Below, one piece after another: positions 61,118 to 64,000 of a DNA stretch of 64,000 nucleotides (positions are counted from its first letter, which is position 1; the number at the start of each line of letters is the position of its first letter). A program made the position numbers and the translations under genes. The notes below the pieces were generated by a model. That model was not told the origin of the DNA. It worked only from the letters and a program-made list of their open reading frames with translations, and did no database searches. Source of the DNA: Cuspidothrix issatschenkoi CHARLIE-1 (lineage in GTDB: Bacteria; Cyanobacteriota; Cyanobacteriia; Cyanobacteriales; Nostocaceae); NCBI RefSeq assembly GCF_002934005.1, contig NZ_PGEM01000027.1:1-64000 (forward strand), read 5' to 3'.

Positions 61118-62491
61118 ATGTTCATCGGTTTTTTAAAACAAGCCATTAATTCCCTGCAACTGGAGTCTCACAGTCGTACATCCTACCGGGTCAACCAATG
61201 GTTTAAATGGTTATCCCCAGGATTATCTGTAAAACGCTGGTTACTGATTACAGTCGGGGGTGTGGTTTTGGCAAGTTTGGGTTTAGCAATTTGGGTCAAG
61301 CTAACCCCTATTTTTTGGATATTAGAGTTTCTTAAAGAGCTTTTAGGATTTCTCGCGGATATTTTACCCAACTATATCAGCGGTCCGTTACTTCTGCTAT
61401 GTGGTTTTCTTTTGGTTCTGTGGGGACAATCTCGTACAGTTGGTTCAATTACCAAAGTCCTCAGACCAGGAGGGGATGAGGAAGAATTGATAGATGTTCT
61501 TTTAGCACATCGTCGTTTATACCGAGGCCCAAAAATAGTGGTTATTGGTGGTGGGACTGGACTTTCCACATTACTGAGAGGTTTAAAAACCTACAGTGCT
61601 AATATTAGCGCCATTGTCACCGTTGCTGATGATGGCGGTTCTTCTGGGAGATTGCGGGAAGAATTTGGAGTTTTACCACCAGGCGATATCCGCAATTGTT
61701 TGGCAGCACTAGCAGATGAAGAAAAATTACTTACAGAATTATTTCAATATCGCTTTCGGGCAGGAGATGGATTAACAGGTCACAGTTTTGGTAATCTGTT
61801 TTTAACTGCTATGAGTGATATTACTGGTGATTTAGAACAGGCTGTAGCGGCTAGTTCTAAGGTATTAGCCGTGAGAGGACAAGTTTTACCCGCCACCCTC
61901 AGCGATGTCCGTTTGTGGGCAGAATTGACCGATGGCCGCCGCATTGAAGGGGAGTCTAGTATTCCTAAAGCTGGGGGAAAAATTGTCAAAATCGGCTGTA
62001 TTCCTGAAAATCCTCCCGCATTACCCGCAGCAATTAAAGCAATTAAAGAAGCTGATTACATTATTATTGGGCCAGGTAGTCTTTACACCAGCTTAATTCC
62101 TAATTTCTTAGTTCAAGAAATTGCCGATGCGATCGCTGCTACCAAAGTTCCGCGCATTTACATCTGCAATATTATGACCCAACCAGGAGAAACAGATGGA
62201 TATAGCGTTTCTGAACATATTCAAGCTATAGATAAGGCTTGCGGTAATAGAAGATTATTTGATGCGGTATTAGTTCATAAAAAAACACCCTCAGCCCAAG
62301 CACTTATCCGTTATGCCCAACAAAATGCTCATCCAGTATTTTTAGATCGAGAAGCTATCACCCAATTAGGACGGCGCATAGTTCCGTCTAATATTTTATT
62401 TGAAGATGAAAATGGTGCTGTTCGTCACGACCCCCAAAAGCTAGCTAAAGTTTTGTTGAAGTGGTACAGTGCAGCCCATCACGGAAGGTAA
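61118..62491 (+). CDS. YvcK/CofD-like protein with membrane N-terminus
   Basis: 457 residues from ATG 61118 ([20 protein letters not shown]). Two membrane helices (about 36-62 and 82-105) precede the CofD-like fold, which has [47 protein letters not shown] and [18 protein letters not shown]. YvcK homologues bind UDP-sugars and are needed for growth on gluconeogenic carbon and for cell-wall balance. Having membrane helices is a cyanobacterial variation. Confidence 0.9.
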   Translation: MFIGFLKQAINSLQLESHSRTSYRVNQWFKWLSPGLSVKRWLLITVGGVVLASLGLAIWVKLTPIFWILEFLKELLGFLADILPNYISGPLLLLCGFLLVLWGQSRTVGSITKVLRPGGDEEELIDVLLAHRRLYRGPKIVVIGGGTGLSTLLRGLKTYSANISAIVTVADDGGSSGRLREEFGVLPPGDIRNCLAALADEEKLLTELFQYRFRAGDGLTGHSFGNLFLTAMSDITGDLEQAVAASSKVLAVRGQVLPATLSDVRLWAELTDGRRIEGESSIPKAGGKIVKIGCIPENPPALPAAIKAIKEADYIIIGPGSLYTSLIPNFLVQEIADAIAATKVPRIYICNIMTQPGETDGYSVSEHIQAIDKACGNRRLFDAVLVHKKTPSAQALIRYAQQNAHPVFLDREAITQLGRRIVPSNILFEDENGAVRHDPQKLAKVLLKWYSAAHHGR

Positions 62492-62516
62492 GGGTGGGGA
62501 ACGGGGAGGCAGGGGG

Positions 62517-62583
62517 GCAGCGGTTCGGCTTACTTCGATCCTTTGACTAGCTCAGGACACCGTAAGTTCAGTACAAGTCCCTC
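62517..62583 (+). repeat. Dispersed repeat family A, copy 2
   Basis: GCAGCGGTTCGGCTTACTTC, GACTAGCTCAGGACACCGTA and AGTTCAGTACAAGTCCCTCA. Parallel to 4234-4300 with about ten differences. Confidence 0.7.
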
Positions 62584-62632
62584 ACCGACTGGGTGCAGGG
62601 GAAAATATTGTTTTTTCAATCACCAATTACCA

Positions 62633-63091
62633 ATGACTAAAATTCTTCTTCCAGACAGACAAGCAACAGAACAATTAGGTATTACCCTTGGGAAAAATTT
62701 AACTGCCAGTAGTGTGATTTTACTACAAGGTGATTTAGGTGCTGGTAAAACCACCTTAGTACAAGGAATTGGTAAAAGTTTGGGAATAATTGACTCTATT
62801 GTTAGTCCTACTTTTACACTGATTAATGAGTATACAGAAGGGCGTATCCCTCTTTACCACTTGGATTTATACCGCCTTGAACCGGAAGAAGTCACAGGTT
62901 TGAACCTAGAAAGCTATTGGGAAGGTATAGAAGTAATACCGGGTATCGTGGCTATTGAATGGGCAGAAAGAATGCCTTACAAGCCAGAGAGTTATTTAAT
63001 TATTGGTTTAACTCATCAACCAAATGGCACTCGACAAGCAGAAATTCACTGTGTAAATAGTATGATTGATGATCAGTTGCTACACATTTAA
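62633..63091 (+). CDS. tsaE: TsaE, t6A tRNA-modification ATPase (HetY-like)
   Basis: 152 residues from ATG 62633 (MTKILLPDRQATEQLGITLG); upstream in-frame codons fall in repeat DNA. Walker A GDLGAGKT at 33-40, then SPTFTLINEY, LYHLDLYRLE (Walker B-like) and IEWAERM. It works with TsaB, TsaC and TsaD to make threonylcarbamoyladenosine at position 37 of tRNAs. The Anabaena 7120 member is, as I recall, HetY, whose overexpression suppresses heterocyst formation. Confidence 0.9.
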   Translation: MTKILLPDRQATEQLGITLGKNLTASSVILLQGDLGAGKTTLVQGIGKSLGIIDSIVSPTFTLINEYTEGRIPLYHLDLYRLEPEEVTGLNLESYWEGIEVIPGIVAIEWAERMPYKPESYLIIGLTHQPNGTRQAEIHCVNSMIDDQLLHI

Positions 63092-63236
63092 ATTTTATCG
63101 TTTTTATCTGAATGTTTCATTATTTTTCAACTGGAAATGCTATTTTATATACATGAGATTAAGTAGAGAGTAAGCAATAAATGGCTTGTACTAAGTAACA
63201 CTTTTGACAAACAGTAGAGAAAAGGAATCAAAAACG

Positions 63237-63641
63237 ATGAGTTCGTCTTTCGATCAACTCCAACCTGCATCGCAACACCAAACTGCCGTTTATTTACCCT
63301 ATATTCAGGGTAATAAGCGTAATTTATTACCCTATGCTATTAGTCTTTATCAAAAAGGCGTTTTGGAAGGAGACCGGAAAATAGAGGCCAGTGATAATAT
63401 TCCTTTTGTGGCCAGTTGGAATGTTGCTACCTTGCCATCAGACCTAACCCGATGCCGAATGCAGTTTGATGCCAATTCTGAACTCACCTATGAAGTAATG
63501 ATGGCTAGTTATGAATTTATTACTTTTTTAATTGAATTGATGGAAAACTATAAACGACATCGAATTACTGATTTTTCTAAACCTTTTTACCGTAAGCTCT
63601 TATGTGCAGATGATGATAAACGGTTGACTATTGACGGTTAA
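63237..63641 (+). CDS. Conserved cyanobacterial protein of unknown function
   Basis: 134 residues from ATG 63237 (MSSSFDQLQPASQHQTAVYL). No named family recognised. It has an N-terminal polar stretch, a central conserved-looking block (YLPYIQGNKRNLLPYAISLY), DNIPFVASWNVATLPSDLTR, and a hydrophobic helix (MMASYEFITFLIELMENYKR) near the end. No cysteine motif or clear membrane span. 145 bases after tsaE on the same strand. Function cannot be assigned. Confidence 0.7.
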   Translation: MSSSFDQLQPASQHQTAVYLPYIQGNKRNLLPYAISLYQKGVLEGDRKIEASDNIPFVASWNVATLPSDLTRCRMQFDANSELTYEVMMASYEFITFLIELMENYKRHRITDFSKPFYRKLLCADDDKRLTIDG

Positions 63642-63661
63642 CGGTTGACTGGTCACTGAGT

Positions 63662-63701
63662 GACTTATACTGAGATTGGGATGCCCTGAGCTTGTCGAAG
63701 T
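63662..63701 (-). repeat. Dispersed repeat family A, copy 3 (inverted, partial)
   Basis: GACTTATACTGAGATTGGGA and TGCCCTGAGCTTGTCGAAG, the reverse complement of the core of 4234-4300. Lies between convergent genes. Confidence 0.7.
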
Positions 63702-63737
63702 GTTCCCTCTCCTCACAGACAAATTTTTTAGCAAACC

Positions 63738-64000
63738 CTAATTATATTCATCATCAACATAGGATTCATATATTTCTGGTGCTTCATGATTTGTGACGGC
63801 ATCAGATAGCTGAAAACTATCATCGTTAATACGGATAATTTCTCCAGAAAAGAATCTAGCTAAACTTTCTGCGGCTTTGATCACACTATCTTGATCCCAG
63901 TTGGATGAGGCTGATGGCGTTGGTGCAGTAATGGTTTGTACTGCTGCTGTGTTGGTGCTAATAGGCTGATTTTGTGCTGGTTGGGGTGCTGGTTGGGGTG
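63738..64000 (-). CDS. C-terminus of a probable DnaX (DNA polymerase III gamma/tau), partial
   Basis: An open frame entering from beyond base 64000 and stopping at 63738-63740. It starts with a Pro/Gln/Ala linker (PQPAPQPAQNQ, TAAVQTITAPTPSASS) and ends in WDQDSVIKAAESLARFFSGE, IIRINDDSFQLSD and an acidic tail. A Pro-rich linker followed by a small AAESLA-FF-G-I domain is what I remember from the end of cyanobacterial DnaX. The main part is outside the window, so the identity is tentative. Confidence 0.5.
   Translation of the reverse strand, partial: PQPAPQPAQNQPISTNTAAVQTITAPTPSASSNWDQDSVIKAAESLARFFSGEIIRINDDSFQLSDAVTNHEAPEIYESYVDDEYN

Overview
The window is chromosomal DNA of a filamentous, probably heterocyst-forming cyanobacterium (Nostocales; the repeat load would suit the Anabaena/Dolichospermum/Aphanizomenon group, but the genus is an inference). 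Evidence: a phycobilisome core gene (apcF), psbY, glnA next to the gene for glutamine synthetase inactivating factor IF7 (gifA) with NtcA-type GTA-N8-TAC boxes, a SufR-controlled sufBCDS operon, many HIP1 octamers (GCGATCGC), low GC, and heptanucleotide STRR arrays typical of heterocystous cyanobacteria.

Layout. 1-4.3 kb: a decayed IS5-type transposase abutting a truncated response regulator, a hybrid histidine kinase and a NarL-type regulator. 4.3-7.7 kb: a lipid-A-disaccharide-synthase-like protein, an orphan sugar ABC permease, a four-helix-bundle pseudogene between inverted STRR arrays, and a coiled-coil protein. 8.3-12 kb: a membrane Ser/Thr kinase and an AAA ATPase/TOPRIM (DUF4435) pair resembling PARIS-type defence. 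12-18 kb: sufR and, divergently, sufB-C-D-S, with two SufR operators; sufD has been invaded in frame by palindromic repeats. 18-29.5 kb: a PD-(D/E)XK orphan, pyrR, M16 peptidase, VOC protein, an IS200/IS605 remnant, TIGR02652 protein, gamma-carbonic-anhydrase-like protein, psbY, folC, a TPR protein and a CPA2 antiporter. 29.5-32.5 kb: DUF433/DUF5615 toxin-antitoxin pair, toxin gene fragments, MITEs and a Uma2 nuclease. 32.8-38.9 kb: ABC-F protein, zinc alcohol dehydrogenase, gifA/glnA and apcF. 38.9-49.3 kb: nuclease gene fragments, an Rpn-like nuclease, peptide ABC components, a thioredoxin-like protein, an Hsp70-like ATPase and another Uma2 gene. 49.4-55.9 kb: an M16 heterodimer pair, trhO, tRNA-Ala, a DUF938 methyltransferase, an acyltransferase, tRNA-Tyr and tRNA-Thr. 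55.9-60.2 kb: a compact restriction-modification-like cassette with no HsdR but with a HEPN-type protein and a DUF7662-HTH regulator. 60.5-64 kb: ruvC, a YvcK/CofD-like protein, tsaE (hetY-like), an unknown conserved protein, and the C-terminus of a probable DnaX.

How things fit together. Housekeeping genes (Fe-S assembly, nitrogen control, light harvesting, recombination, folate, tRNA modification) alternate with pockets of defence or toxin genes and their fragments. Nearly every long spacer contains one of at least six miniature inverted-repeat families, some nested in one another and some entering coding sequence. The most promising candidate for an undescribed system is the 55.9-60.2 kb cassette: a nuclease-domain/N6-methyltransferase fusion whose nuclease motif looks degenerate, a single-TRD specificity subunit, a HEPN-motif protein starting on the base next to the specificity stop codon, and a DUF7662-HTH protein. 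The second is the AAA/DUF4435 pair at 9.8-11.8 kb.
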